The notes under the pieces: generated by a model | What the model was told of the DNA's origin: nothing | The model's input: the letters and a program-made list of their open reading frames with translations, nothing else | Database searches by the model: none | DNA from: Elephas maximus indicus | Taxonomy: Eukaryota; Chordata; Mammalia; Proboscidea; Elephantidae | NCBI RefSeq assembly: GCF_024166365.1 | Contig: NC_064826.1 | Coordinates: 20,236,001-20,300,000, forward strand | Reading direction: 5' to 3' | DNA: 64,000 bases | Translations under genes and position numbers: made by a program | Part shown: positions 30,701 to 43,036 of the stretch, in pieces | How positions within the stretch are numbered: position 1 is the first letter of the stretch | How the letters are laid out: every line of letters starts with the position of its first letter

Positions 30701-30763
30701 GCTGGATAGCTATGTAGCACACACACACGTGTGTGCACAAATGTCTACAGATACACCTATGTG
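30644..30763 (+). repeat. Tandem repeat, two 59-bp units
   Basis: Unit 1 starts TGGATAGCTATATAGCAC at 30644 and unit 2 starts TGGATAGCTATGTAGCAC at 30703. Both contain a CA/TG-rich palindromic part (CACACACGTGTGTG at 30722-30735 in unit 2) and 'gtctacagata.cacctat'. Confidence 0.75.
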
Positions 30764-32266
30764 TGCAGGTACACTCACTCGCATATGCCCTCCCGTCCGC
30801 GTACGTGTAGCCGTGTCTGCCTACGTAACCACGCACATATTTTTTTGGATGTTTTTACTCTTGTTGCAAAAATTGTATGTGTTATAACACTTACTGAAAT
30901 TGTTCCTTTTTCTTGTGCACTTCTTAGTGTCTTTATTTACTTTAATCAAAGGGGCTAAAAATGTTTTGTTTGCTTCCTGCCTTTAGCAAATGTAATACAT
31001 GTTAACACCTTGGCAGCTGAAGTCCCACAGGACCAGTTATATACAAGGTGACTGTTTAAACAAAATGAAACAGCGTTATCTTGAATTTAAGCAACATGTA
31101 CAACTGAGCAAATCGGACTTGCAGGTGGTTTAGCCATTAAGCATGTGTTTAGGCAGGTGGACAAGATGTTTTCTGTGTGCAGTGTAGCCCTGAGGCCTTG
31201 CCTCCATTCCATTTGCCCAGGAGTGACGTGTAAAACAGAGAGGCTGCTTCCCTTCCCTTCAGCTTTCAAACAAAACCAAGGCTTATAAACCTGAATTAGA
31301 CTGCTGCAAGGTGCTGGGGAGCATGGCCCTGGTCCTGGAGTTGATTTTTGGCGAATTTTTGAAAAATTCTGTTAGAACTTGAGCATCGATAAGTGGTTTA
31401 AAAAAACAGGAAGAAAACACAAGGAATGTTAACTGCTTGGTGTGCACGTTCTGTAGCAAATGTCCGAGAAATTTAAAGCCAGTCTGTTAAAGTCTGCTTT
31501 AAATTCTAGTGGGCGGATTTCTCTGGTGGGTAAAGCTAGGACTGTATCTGAAGACTATTTTCCGATTTTTCTTAGATACCCATGAATGGAATATGTTGGA
31601 TGGCAGAAGTCTTCTGTTACAGCAAGTTATATTGTCCATTAAAACTTTGTGTTTCGGATCTTAGACTAATTATGTGCCTATAAAAAAAGCTGGAGGCATT
31701 TGAAGAAAAATTAACAGGTGCAGGAATATGAGCCTTTTGAAAATTTAAGTGCATCTGAGGAAACCCTCGGGAAGTGGGAGGGTTTTAGGGATTCCTTCAG
31801 ACTTATCATTAATAATTGAACTTGGTGTGAAAAACACATTTTAGCTGGAGGGAGTTAGGAGGCTGGTAAAGGTCAAACCATTTTTTCCTGAAGGTTGTCT
31901 TTGCATTGCCTTTGGTTTGTCTCTAAATCCTCAACTAATAACCAATGGGAAAAAACTGTACATCTCCTGACATTTTTATGGCTTTTGAAGTGGGTGTGGT
32001 GCTTAAAGGTAACTGTGTGTTGGAGGGTTCTTTTGAAAGGCAGGTGGACTTAGGGGCTTGTCTACTGTGAGCCAAGCCTGTGTTGTTTCTGCTTTGGTTC
32101 TGGGTTGGGCACAGGTGCAGCAGGCTGCTTTAGAAAGAGGTAAAGTTCTGCTTCCAAACAGATGCCTTTCTGTTTCAGTGTTTCTTCCTGGAGCTCTGAA
32201 AACCATATGTGGAAAAATAGCCCTGTTCTGTTTAGAAGTTAAGGGTGTTGCCTGCCTGAAAGCACC
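30764..32266. other. Intron 1, nothing recognised
   Basis: About 1.5 kb unique-looking sequence without SINE, LINE or coding frame. Confidence 0.4.
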
Positions 32267-33055
32267 AGGTTGTTGTTATTAGGTGCCCTTAAGTCAGTTC
32301 CGATTCATAGCAACCCTGTGTACAACAGAACGAAACACTGGCTGGTCCTACACCATCCTCACAATCGTTGCTGTGTTTGAGCTCATTGTTGTAGCCACTG
32401 TGTCAGTCCATCTCATTGAGGGTCTTTCTCTCTTTTGCTGACCCTCTTAACTTACCAAGCATGATGTCCTTCTCCAGGGACTGGCCCCTCCTGATAACGT
32501 GTTCAAAGTATGAAGTCTCACCATCCTTGCTTCTAAGAAGCATTCTGGCAGTACTTCTTCCAAGACAGATTTGTTCATTCTTCTGGCAGCCCACTATATG
32601 TTGAGTATTCTTCACCAGCACCGTAATTGATACGCATCCATTCTTCTTTGGTCTTCCTTATTCATTGTCCTGCCCTTGCATGTGAATATGAGGCTGTTGA
32701 AAATACCATGGCTTGGGTTAGGTGCACCTTAGTCCTCAAAGTGATGTCTTTGCTTTTTAACACTTTAAAGAGGTCTTTTGCAGCAGGTTTGCCCAGTGCA
32801 GTACATTGAAGACCGTTCTTCTGTGGACATTGATTGTGGACCCAGGTAAAATGAAATCCTTGACAACTTCAATCATTTCTCCATTTATCACGGTATTGCT
32901 TATTGGTCCAGTCGTGAGGATTTTTGTTTTCTTTATCCTGAGGTGTAATCTATACTGAATGCTGTAGTCTTTGATCTTCATCAATAAGTGCTTCAAGTCC
33001 TGTTAACTTTCAGCAAGCGAAGCTGTGTCATCTACATATCACAGTTTGTTATTTT
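32267..33055 (-). mobile_element. RTE LINE 3' end (-), ORF remnant
   Basis: A 0.8-kb 3' fragment of an RTE-clade (BovB-like) LINE. On the - strand 32996-32757 reads as the reverse-transcriptase C-terminal part (..KKTKILTTGPI.. followed by ..VKDFILPGS..), and 32621-32403 gives ..HVIRRGQSLEKDIMLGK.., the usual RTE C-terminus. The frame is broken between them. The 3' end carries the tail shared with AfroSINE ('gggttgctatgaatcggaac' in sense) and a (AAC)n-type end. Non-functional. Confidence 0.85.
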
Positions 33056-33309
33056 AAAGTTCGAGGCTGCAGATGAAGAAACTTTCCACCGTTTAGTAAA
33101 ATGGAGCCACGCTACCAGTTTTTGTCTCTAAGGAGTATGTTTCTAGAAACTGTACATCCCACCACTCCTTTAAAAGTTAAAAAGGTTAATTTCATAACTT
33201 CAGGGAAAATCGTTGCTGCCTGTGACTCAGACTGGAAGTTGAGGTGATGAATCTGTTGCTTCCTATGTGCCAGACACAATAAGAACAGTGGGACAGCTGA
33301 CGTTTGAGT

Positions 33310-33500
33310 ACAGTGTCGCCAGGCACTGTGCTTTTAGCCCTTTACACAGCTTATTAATCCTCAGAGTGACCTGGAGAGGTAGGAACTCCTGTTGCCATTT
33401 TTCCTGTTTTACAGGTGAGAAACCTGAGGCTTAGGCCCCAATCTCATGCCAAGTGAGCTGCAGAGCTGGGAGATCAACTCAGGCTACCTGAGTCCAAATC
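33310..33500 (-). repeat. MIR (-)
   Basis: 'gccaggcactgtgcttttagccctttacac', 'gacctggagaggtaggaac', 'ttttacaggtgagaaacctgaggc', 'gtgagctgcagagctggg' are consecutive antisense MIR blocks. Confidence 0.8.
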
Positions 33501-33549
33501 ACTAAACACTGCAGTATTAGTACTGATAATTCCCTGAATGGTGTGACAA

Positions 33550-33690
33550 GGAGGATGGTCTTATTTCCCCCAGGGAGCAGGATCAGAGAAGATAAATAAT
33601 TTACTGTCTTACAGCTAGTCTTGAAACCAGAATTCAAACCTGGGTCAGTTTGAAGGGAAAGCCTGTGTTCTTTCCACTGAGTGGATCACA
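33550..33690 (-). repeat. MIR-like fragment (-)
   Basis: 'gagaagataaataatttactg..cttacagctagt..gaaaccagaattcaaacctgggtc' is antisense MIR. The fragment ends near 'ttctttccactgag'. Confidence 0.6.
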
Positions 33691-34054
33691 TTAACTCTTA
33701 GGGTATGTTACTGTAATATCTGATTTTTAAAGATCTTTTTTATTTCTTGCGTTGGTTGCCTTCAGTTTGTAGAGGAGGTTGTTTAAAAAGTTCCTTTGTG
33801 AGGTGGTTGTTTGGAGTGCGGAATACATTTTCTGCTGGCAGCAGTGCTGTACCTGGTTGTTGTTCCGGCTGTCCGAACAGAGCCTTTGGTGCACCCGATA
33901 CACTTCGTCTCCTGAAGCCTGTGACACCAGCCTGGGTTCTGAGACCTGCTCAGAATTCACGGGAGGAAGAGAAGCAGATACGTGTCCCTAGCTATTTCTA
34001 GATTCCATTTGTCCTTTTACGGATGTTGTCTCACTTGGTGTGGGTAAGACCATA

Positions 34055-34306
34055 AGGCATGGGGTTGTGGTTAAATACAGAGGCTCCGAGGTCACACCTG
34101 GATTTCGATTGTGGCCTCATACTTACTGGTTCTCCCACCCACTCCCAATCTACCGGGAGAGCTGAGGTGAGGCTGTAGCCTCGAAGGCTCAGTTTCCTCA
34201 TAATAAAATAGAGAGGATTGACTTTCCCCATGGGTTGTTGTGGGGCTTGAATGAGACAAATGTACCTTAGGTACTCTGAATGGTGTCTGGACGTGATAAG
34301 TGCTCA
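34055..34306 (+). repeat. MIR (+)
   Basis: 'ggttgtggttaaatacagaggctccgagg', 'aggctcagtttcctcataataaaatagagagg', 'gggttgttgtggggcttgaatgag' and 'tggtgtctggacgtgataagtgctc' are sense MIR blocks in order. Confidence 0.75.
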
Positions 34307-35019
34307 CAGAGGTGATGGAGACGGTGGTGACTTACTCTGCTGTGTGTCCATCCCTTTTATTCCAAAGCTTTTTGTAGACTGTGAGTGGAACATTCCGAAC
34401 TGGATACAAGGTCAAGTTTGGGAGTCCCGTTATTTTGTTTTCACCTGCAAACCAATAAATTGACTGGTGATTTAAATACTGTACCATCAAATTGTATGTT
34501 GTAAATTTTGATATAATTTTTAGACCTAGACTTTACCTGGAAATACACTTGGTTGTGTTGAACAGGTATTAAGGATTGAGCTTAAATTTTGATGAATGTC
34601 TTCAGTGTTTAACTGCTTTTATGAGCCTTTCAAGTTTTTGTTGTGTTTAAAACATATTTATACTTTTTCTTTTTGCTTCTCAGGTGGAGAAACTGAGGTA
34701 GGAAGTAGGGATGGGCTTTGCCCAAGGGCTAAAGGAGGGGTGGACAAACTTTATCTGTAAAGGGCCAAATAGTAAATATTTTAGGCTTCGTGAGTTATAC
34801 GGCCTTTGTCCCCTGCTCACCTTTGCCTACTCTACTCTTCCCTTGTAGCAGGAAAGCAGCCATAGGTGGCACGTACATGGACAGGCTTCTGATAAAATCT
34901 GGTTTACAAAATAAGACAGGAGACCATAGTTTGCAGGCCCACAGACTGAAGGAACATTCTCATTTCTGTCTCATCTGAAAGCACTACCCTCATCCAGTAT
35001 CTCCCTCTGCCTGTTTATT
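34307..35019. other. Intron 1, nothing recognised
   Basis: Includes 'gggccaaatagtaaatattttaggctt' (about 34760-34790), which resembles an old hAT/MER-type fragment, but this is too short to assign. Confidence 0.4.
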
Positions 35020-36030
35020 ATAGCCTGGTTTTCCCTTGGGCTTCATCCTCAGCCCTCTTTTCACATAACACATCCACAGGTGAGCTCATCCTTTCTTGTA
35101 AACTCCTATATTTGCGTCTTCAGTGGAGCTGGTTCCCAAATTCCACCTTAGGGTAACTCCTGCCCTCCAAACATCTCTCCAAGAACGTTCCCAGCAGGCC
35201 CTTAAAACAAGTCCAGTACTGAATTCAGTACTTTATTCCCCAGACTCAGGCTGTAGCCTTGTTTTTGGTTCACTCATCTGTTGCCCAAGTAAGAAACCAG
35301 CGTGTCCCCTAACTCCTCCCTTATCCTGTTTGTTCTGCCCTCCTCTCTCCGCTTTTCCCATTACTGCTTCCTTCAGACCCTCAGCATTTTACCTGGTCTG
35401 TTGGAAATGATCTCTCCTCTCAGGGCCCTCAGCATTTAGTTTAGTCCCTCTCTCCTTCCAGTCTGCTTTTCATTTTGCTGCCAGAGTGGTCCTATTTTTA
35501 GTATATCTGATCATGCCACTTCCTGCTTAAAACCCCTCTGTTGTTCTTCAGCGTCTGTGGTTTACAGCCTGACTTTTATGTCTTGGTATAAAACTCTCTT
35601 GGTTAGAGAGGGACCTGAGGCCTCTCCCTACCTAGAGGTCCCAGTGTAGTGCTGTGCCCACCCTCAGTGCGCTGGCCTTCCTAAAGTCAGCTTCCTGACT
35701 GCTGTGCTAAGTCCTTTCTCTCCTGGCTAATTTCCGTTCATTTTTCCCTGTTCATCTCAAGCTTCGCATCTTCCTCAGAGCCTTCCTTGACACCCCATCC
35801 TCCATGTTGGGCTCAATGCTTTTCCTGTCTCGCGGTATGCACTAGTGGCACCCTTTGTTTCCGTCCCAGAGAGCAGCTACCACTTTACAATCAGCTGTTC
35901 TTGTGGCTCCTGCCCTCGCCGCTGCTGAGCTGCTCCTTGGAGGACAGATCCTGTGTCTTTTATCCCGTTGTTCCCAGCTCCTAGAACTGTACATTGTACG
36001 TTAGGACTTGGACATTTTGAAGAATGAAGG
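35020..36030 (+). mobile_element. L2-type LINE 3' region (+)
   Basis: A long run of ancient LINE-2-like blocks in order: 'ctgccagagtggtcctat', 'tgatcatgccacttcctgc', 'aaaacccctctgttgttcttcagcg', 'gaggcctctccctacc', 'cttcctcagagccttccttgac', 'ggaggacagatcctgtgtc'. Very old and non-coding. Confidence 0.65.
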
Positions 36031-37062
36031 GAGAATGGTAAATATCAGCAAAGAGGTAGGACCACAGGTACACTTTTCTCTCTCTCTCTGAGGGTTATTA
36101 TCTCTACTCTTCAGGGGAATTAGAGGCCTAAGGTAGTTGCAGGGAAAAGGAATATCCTTGTGCCAGGGTGTGTGGTACAAGAATGCTTAGTGGATAGGCC
36201 TGGACCTCAGAACTGCCCCCTTGTATGCCCTTCACAGCCTGCCAACTCCCTCCCTAGAGCAGTGCTCTTAATGTGGGGTATAGATCAGAAGCTCGTAGGG
36301 TGCCTCATGAAAATCCACTGATGGATACCAGCCTCCTCCCCCAGTTACTAATGGGGCCGGTGGATGTCAATACCCTGGTGATTCTTATACACATATATTT
36401 CTTCTTCCCACTTCCAGTCATATTTTCCACCCTGTATTTTCTCCTTGTTCCTTCTATTGCTTAGTTCTTCTTGGCCGTTTTTCCTATTGCCCTTCCTCTG
36501 AGAGGGAGGGGCTCCAGTTGCATTGAGGTTCAAGGAATGAAAGTGCACAGCTCAGTGCATTTGCACTGGTGTAGGTGAGGGTTAATATTCTGAAGTGAAG
36601 GTAGTGCACCTCAGTACAAATGGGAAATTACATTCTGACTTAACTTTTGGAATAAAACTCAAGTCTGTTAGTTAAGGACTCATGGAGTCAGACCTGCTGT
36701 TGAGAACATCCTCCTCTGCTTCTTTCCACACCGCTCACCTATCCCGTGTTTCTTGTCCTTGCAGATAGAGACCCAGGAACAGGGAGGTCTTTCTTTGGAG
36801 GAGCCTTGGGTTCGACCCCTGAAAGGTGGGTTGGCAAATGGGAAGGTGGTGCTAATTTGTGTTTCTCTGCCGCTAAATTAGAAGGGTTTGAAGCAATTAC
36901 TTGCTTCATATTTAGAAGTACACTCTGCTGATTTTGAAACAGAACCTATGCAGGTAGTTAGCTAGAACCTATACAAAAGAAACCTCTTTTTTCTTCATAA
37001 CTGCTTAGTAATCTATATGATAAATGAACCATTTTGCCTCAGAGATGTGAAATAGAAATCTA
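36031..37062. other. Intron 1, nothing recognised
   Basis: Includes 'cctagagcagtgctcttaatgtgggg' (about 36250), a possible MER5-type end, not extendable. Otherwise unique-looking. Confidence 0.4.
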
Positions 37063-38293
37063 TAAATGAATAGTTTTTTTTTTAATTGGACAAATATATT
37101 TGCATTTATTACAAAAGATCATTACATTTAATGCCAAAATAACTATGTTAAAGACATAGGAAACGATAAGAACATCACTTTGGGACTGGACAGAGGATAC
37201 CATGTTGGCTGTCTTCATTTGTCTCTGAGGAAACAAATCAAACTCTTCTCCATTCTATGTTCTGGATTTTCTTACTCCCTGGGTTTGGGCTGGGTGCAGC
37301 CAATATGAACAACTACATGAGACTGGCAAGAGAAAATGTGGTTCTTGGGGTCTTTATTCCTTTGGCTTCTTCCCTTCAGTGTCATCCAAGGATGACTGAA
37401 AAGAAGACACTGCTTTCTTCAGGCAGTTCTTTCCACACTGCTCTGTTTCGCTGGGTTCTGGTCACAACTCTATCCTTGTCACTTCAGACATGGGCTGGCA
37501 ACGGCTCCCCTTGCTATTGTTAGCCCTCAGATTCTGCACTATCCCTTGTGGTTTTCTTTCTTTCTTCCTTTTTTTTTTAATAATTTTTATTGAGCTTTAA
37601 GTGAATGTTTACAGATCAAGTCAGTCTGTCACATATAAACTTATATACACCTTACTCCATACTTCCACTTACTCTCCCCCTAATGAGTCAGCCCTTCCAG
37701 TCTCTCCTTTCGTGACAATTTTGCCAGTTCCTAACCCTCTGTATCCTCCTATCTCCCCTTCAGACAGGAGATGCCAACACAGTCTCAAGTGTCCACCAGG
37801 TACAAGTAGCTCACTCTTCATCAGCATCTCTCTCCTACCCACTGTCCAGTCCCTTCCATGTCTGATGAGTTGTCTTTGGGAATGGTTCCTGTCCTGGGCC
37901 AACAGAAGGTTTGGGGACCATGACCGCCGGGATTCCTCTAGTCTCAGTCAGACCATTAAGTATGGTCTTTTTATGAGAATTTGGGGTCTGCATCCCACTG
38001 ATCTCCTGCTCCCTCAGGGGTTCTCTGTTGTGCTCCCTGTCAGGGCAGTCATCGGTTGTGGCCGGGCACCATCTAGTTCTTCTGGTCTCAGGATGATGTA
38101 AGTCTCTAGGTCATGTGGCCCTTTCTGTCTCTTGGGCTCATAGTTATCGTGTGACCTTGGTGTTCTTCATTCTCCTTTGATCCAGGTGGGTTGAGACCAA
38201 TTGATGCATCTTAGATGTCCGCTTGTTAGCATTTAAGACCCCAGACGCCACATTTCAAAGTGGGATGCAGAATGTTTTAAGTGAATAGTTTTT
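37063..38293 (-). mobile_element. L1 3' end (-) with apparent 3'-transduced segment and TSDs
   Basis: The whole block is flanked by TAAATGAATAGTTTTT (37063-37078) and TAAGTGAATAGTTTTT (38278-38293), 15 of 16 identical. On the - strand it runs: L1 3' end (38277-37579) with AATAAA (37591-37586), an internal poly(A) of 10 (37578-37569), then about 485 bp of other sequence (37568-37084) with its own AATAAA (37110-37105) about 21 bp before a terminal poly(A) (37083-37074). This is the layout of an L1 insertion that carried downstream sequence past its own weak polyadenylation signal. The 166-residue open frame over the L1 part is not a gene. Confidence 0.68.
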
Positions 38294-39011
38294 GAAAGTG
38301 AAGTTGTTAAGAGGAAGTTTATCTTCTCACAGTAGGGTTTCTCCAGGAAGCCCTCTTTTTTGAAATGCAGCTAGTTTGATCTTGGAAAGCATATTCCATT
38401 AAAAAATAAAATATATATATATATAGGCCCATACAGTTAGCCTGTACTATAATGGAATGAATGCTGGAATTTTCTGTGCACTTTCACCATCAATTGATGT
38501 TAGTCTCAGGCGAACACGCAGTGGCCAGAAAACCTTGACTGAGAGATGAAAACAAAGATTTTTACCTTATTCATAGGTACACTTTAGTTTTTAAAACTAA
38601 TAAAATATTAAGACTCTTAAAACTTAATACTTTTTTGGTAACCATCCACCGATGGCAGGATTAAGAAGTGGTGCTTCAGAACTGTATCCTTATTTTAAGT
38701 TAGAAGAAATGCCGAGGGGCTCTTCATTTAGTGCCATATTGTATTAGACCTTGTGTGGAAATGACACAGTGGTGTGCTAGTGAATGTTGAGCGTCCCACT
38801 CTCTGCACTTGAGGGTTCCCAGGGTGTGAGTACTCCGCCATGGCTGAGCTCCGACGACCAGTGTGCTGCCAGTCAGCTTGAAGTTGGGAAGAGCTGCGAA
38901 TCACCACCTGGCTCAGCACAGCGGTGCATTAACTTCAGCGAGCAAGCGTTCAGAATTTTACAGCCTGTATTTTTAATACTTAGCTCATTCCTGTCTTCAC
39001 CTTAACCTTTG
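38294..39011. other. Intron 1, nothing recognised
   Basis: (AT)n at 38406-38424. No gene or classified repeat. Confidence 0.4.
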
Positions 39012-39165
39012 TTTTAGATTGGCCTTATTGAGATATAATTTATATGCAATAAAACCAAAAATTTTAAGTGTACAACTTGCTGAGTTTTGGCAAATGTGTA
39101 CCCCACCACAGTCATAATGGAGAACATTGCCATGACCCCTTTAGTGCAGTCGCCAGATTAATTTT
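39012..39165 (-). mobile_element. L1M 3'-end fragment (-)
   Basis: 'ttattgagatataatttatatgcaataaa', 'aagtgtacaacttgctgag' and 'gtgtaccccaccacagtcata' are antisense L1 3' blocks. Confidence 0.65.
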
Positions 39166-39445
39166 TCCGAAGTCTTGCTTTGTATCCATCATCCAACGGT
39201 GCACAAAACTTTCACTGATTATATACAAAACTCTGGCCTGGCCCTGTACATCTTGCCTCTTGTCTATTTCTCTGGCCCATCTACCACTACCTGGCTACAC
39301 GAGCCTCTTATTCCAAGACAACGGATCTGCTGGTCCCAGCCCAGCCCTGCACCTGTGCTTCACTCGGGTCTGTGCCCTTGCTGCAACACTCGCTTTTACC
39401 TCGAGTTCCTTCTTGCCCAGACTGGCTTGCCTTTCCTTTGAAGTT
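39166..39445 (+). repeat. L2-like ancient LINE fragment (+)
   Basis: 'acaaaactctggcctggccctgtacatcttgcc', 'acacgagcctcttattcc', 'tgtgcttcactcgggtctgtgcc' resemble the L2-type region at 35020. Weak. Confidence 0.4.
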
Positions 39446-40329
39446 GGCTCAGGCCCCATTTTCTTATATAATCTAGTCTTTAGCGATTACTCCCACATCT
39501 GACCTATCATACCACTTATTTGATACTTCACTTTTGCAATGTGTACTGAAATCCCAGGTTTTTTATGGGGTTGTTTGGTCTTCTCCTACAAATTTGACCA
39601 TGTGATAGGGCAAAAAGTGTACTGCACTTAGCTTTGCTAAAAAAAAAAAAAACTTTTAGTAATGGTTCTTGATGACAATTTTCGGTGGCTTTCCCTACTC
39701 TGAGCCACAAATTCAGGGACACTTCAGGCGAGGATGTGCTGTGCTGCATTGTGGACCACTCAGCCCGAAGGGCTGGTTTGTCAGAGTGGATATGGGCACT
39801 AATTTTGGTCAAAACCAGTGTTAGTCATTAAAATGCACATTGGAGCTTTTACCTCTGCTTTGAACATTCATCCAGGGGTGTTTAGCCTCTTGGACTTCGG
39901 ACTCTTGGCAAGGATTAAACATTTAAATTAGGTCCCAAAAGAAAATTCTTTGTTCCCTTCAACCAGGTTATTTTACTTTTTTGAAGTCCTGGTAAGAAGT
40001 CTGTAGGGTGTATCATTGATTTCCTTCCTGTCCCAGGAAGCCATATTATGGTATTCTGAAAGAACGTTTGTGTCTTTTTCAGTAACTTCACTATGAGCAA
40101 ATTGTTTTCCTTTCCATTTTAAAATTTGTATTTTCCCTGTTTAAAAAAAAAATGTAGATTTAGTTGTTGAAAGCTGACATCGAATGGTAACCTACCACAT
40201 ACTTCCAGAACTATTCTAGATGCCTGTCTCTGTTTCTCCTCAAATTTCCTCTCAGGTTCCTCTTCTTGCAACCTTTAAACATTTGTTCCTCAGGGTTCCA
40301 TAGTTGGTCCTCATCTCTTGTTAGTTGAC
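39446..40329. other. Intron 1, nothing recognised
   Basis: A-runs at 39640-39651 and 40143-40151. Nothing else recognised. Confidence 0.4.
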
Positions 40330-40660
40330 ATACTTTTTTGTGTGTAATTTCAACTCTTTCATCACCCAAATACAAGTGTCTCCAAAATTTGAATTTCATA
40401 CCTCTTTTTTTTTAAGCTCCAGTCTTGGATGACCAAATGCGTTCCTGACAGCTCTTTACGGCCCTCCCGAGACCTCAGCTTCAACGCATTCTAAATGGAA
40501 CGTTGCTAAGTCTTTTTCCCTCTCTTACTGAATGGCGTTACCATCCATAAATAACTCAAGCCAAAACCTTAGACTCATCCTTGACTTGTCCCCCTTTCCT
40601 CACCTTCTGTATCTATCGGGTCCACCTCAAACATTTCTCTTACATGCTTTTCCTTCTCTC
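40330..40660 (+). repeat. Ancient L2-era repeat (+), family uncertain
   Basis: 'agctccagtcttggatgacc', 'gacctcagcttcaacgcattctaaatgg' and 'ccttagactcatccttgacttg' are blocks of a very old dispersed repeat, probably the same family as 43700-44010. Confidence 0.4.
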
Positions 40661-41499
40661 TGTTTGAGGTCAGGCTGCCCTCTTCCTTTGTTGGTGGGAG
40701 AGGGAGTGTCTTTCCTTCCTCTAAGCAGGTTTTCTTCCCTGGCCTCAGATTAACCAAGCTTATGAGTCCAAAGGGTAAAATTGAAATGCCAGTGTATAAT
40801 TTTCAGTGTGTACCTGTGTGTTTTCTCCCCACAGGCAGACATAGCTGGGCACCTGTTCCATAGCTAGAAGGCTATGTGAGAAGGAAACAGAACAAAAGCA
40901 ATGAGATGAACCAAGTGTTTAATGTTAATGGCCTGATGTAATCAGGTGATACCATCTTCTCATACTAGAGAGAAGTCTGTTGTTACCAGAAAACTCAGGT
41001 CTGTGGGCAAAGGCTTCTTCTCCCCACCCAGTTGCTTCAGTGGCCCCTGCCAGCCTTGGTCTAATTCTTCAGTGTGCTTACAGGGCTGATCCTTTTTGTC
41101 AGATCCCTTTCTTTACACGTATGAGTACATTAAATCTGACGACACTTGAATCTTGCTACATGGTGGAAACCAAGCTTTCTCTTTCAGATGGCGTGCAGCC
41201 CTCTCCTTTTGGTCATTATATGTGGCCATCTTATTTCATGTGTTTGGAGAAAACCTCATCATAACTGCCATGTATGAACAAATACCTCAGGCTCAGCAGG
41301 CACTGCCACCTCCTTAAATGCACCCTTTTCTTTCCTGGCCCACCTATGTAAGGAGCATCTTCCTTAGCACCCACTGGGTAACCCTGATCATAACACTTCT
41401 TCATGCTTGGTAATCGTTCCATGTCAGTTTCCCCACCAGACCTGGAGCCTTCTGAGGGCAGGCTCTCTCTTCTTCCTGGATCCCACTGTCTGACGGAGT
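40661..41499. other. Intron 1, nothing recognised
   Basis: No gene; no repeat that I can classify. Confidence 0.4.
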
Positions 41500-41960
41500 G
41501 CCAGGCACTGGGCTAAGTGCCAGGAATAAAATGAAGAACAGGTCAGATAAGGTTTCTGACCTCTTGGCGCTTGAATTTTGTTGGAATGGGGAGAACTTAC
41601 AGTAAGACCTATAAAGCAATAGACAGTAGGTGAGGTAGAGAATAATTGGGGGCTTGGAGGCGGTTGTTCTTCGGGTGACCAGACCCGTCTCTAAGGAAGT
41701 GACATTTTAAGACACACTGTAAATGATAAGAAGCAGCAAGCTATTTGTAGAAACAGGGAAGTTGGGGCTAGGCAGAAGAAATAGCTATGGCAAAGGCCCT
41801 GAAGAAGGAGAGAGCTTGTTGTGTTTTAGGAAATGAAAGAAGACCAGTGTGTCTGCGAAAAGTAGAGAGATATACCGTGCCAGTCATTGTGGGTCTGAAT
41901 GAGTAAAATTAGACAGCTGTTAGTACAGTGATTAATACAGTGGTTCACATAGGCTAAGGT
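41500..41960 (+). repeat. Ancient dispersed repeat, family uncertain
   Basis: 'ccaggcactgggctaagtgccaggaataaaatg', 'gaagtgacattttaagac', 'gcaaaggccctgaagaaggagagag' and 'gaagaccagtgtgtctg' resemble the same very old repeat type as 28085. Confidence 0.45.
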
Positions 41961-42780
41961 TGTTCGCAACTAATACTTGGTTGTATGTTAGAACCTGTGT
42001 TCTGAATGTTCATTTTGCATAATGTTAATATTCACAAATAATGACTGAAAGAAAACCTAGGATTTCAGTCTTAGGTGAAACGTATCCTGCAATTGACCAG
42101 ACTCTTATAGGAGGTGCTTTTCCTTGCTTGAACATCTATCTTCTAGGGTGCCCGTAACATAGCCAGATAAGCCTTCTGTATCATACTAAGAATTTCCACC
42201 TAGCCTTACTTAGCACTGTTAATTTTTGCTGGTTGATCTACTAACTATTTTAGGTCAACTGTTGGAATAAATACTACTCATTTAGTGCCACGTTCTCATC
42301 TGAAACCCAATTCAGGATCAGCACAACCACATTTTTTAAACTTGCATGAGTACAGTTTTCTAATTAATGTTGATTGAAGTTTTTAACTTATTTAAAATGC
42401 TTGTTTAGATTCTTTGTAAGGGCAAGGATTCCTCCCTTCCTTCCTACAAACCTGTTTTGTGTCTTCCACCTACTACTATGCAAATGCGTCACCAGGGTTA
42501 ACTGGAAGCAGAATCCACAGTAGACAGACAGTGAGGAGTAGTTCTACTTCCCACCAACAGTCTTACCTTGGAAAGCATCACAACCTGGCAATTTCTTCAT
42601 CTTTATAGTGTAAAAAATACCTGCACTGTAGGGTCAGTCTCTTGGCAGAAGCTTGGTAAATATTTGATCCCTGTTAATCCTTGGCTACCCAATGGGGCGA
42701 ATATGATTGTCCCCACTTTTATAAAGGGGGGAAGGAGGGTAGCAGCAGGATTAAGAAGAACATTTTACTTCCTCTAGCTG
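41961..42780. other. Intron 1, mostly unclassified
   Basis: 42680-42745 ('tggctacccaatggggcgaatatg..ccccacttttataaagg') may be part of an antisense MIR. The rest is not recognised. Confidence 0.4.
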
Positions 42781-42985
42781 GTGGTCTTAAACTTTCGTGT
42801 GTGTACTAATCCCGGACGATCTTGTTAGCATGCAGATTCTGATATAGGTAGTCTGGAATGTGGCCCAGTTTCTGCATTTCTGAGTGTCCTCACTTGTGTA
42901 ACTAGGCCCTAGGCTGCTTACCTAGAAAGTGATGGGGCTGGGCCTCAAACCAGGTTTGCTCTGCTACAGAGCCTTCCACTATACA
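42781..42985. repeat. MER5-like piece joined to MIR-like piece
   Basis: 42781-42885 ('ggtcttaaactttcgtgtgtgtactaatc', 'gatcttgttagcatgcagattctg') is MER5-like. 42886-42985 ('cctagaaagtgatggggctgggcctcaaacc') is antisense MIR-like and may continue the piece before 42745, implying a MER5 insertion into a MIR. Confidence 0.4.
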
Positions 42986-43036
42986 ATAGAACCTTCCAAC
43001 TCTCATGAGTGGGACAGGGGTTTTATTGGGGGACTT

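Noticed and set aside
37601..38101. 166-residue open frame
   Set aside because: Lies antisense within an L1-type 3' end that recurs at 24061-24737. Not conserved as protein between copies.
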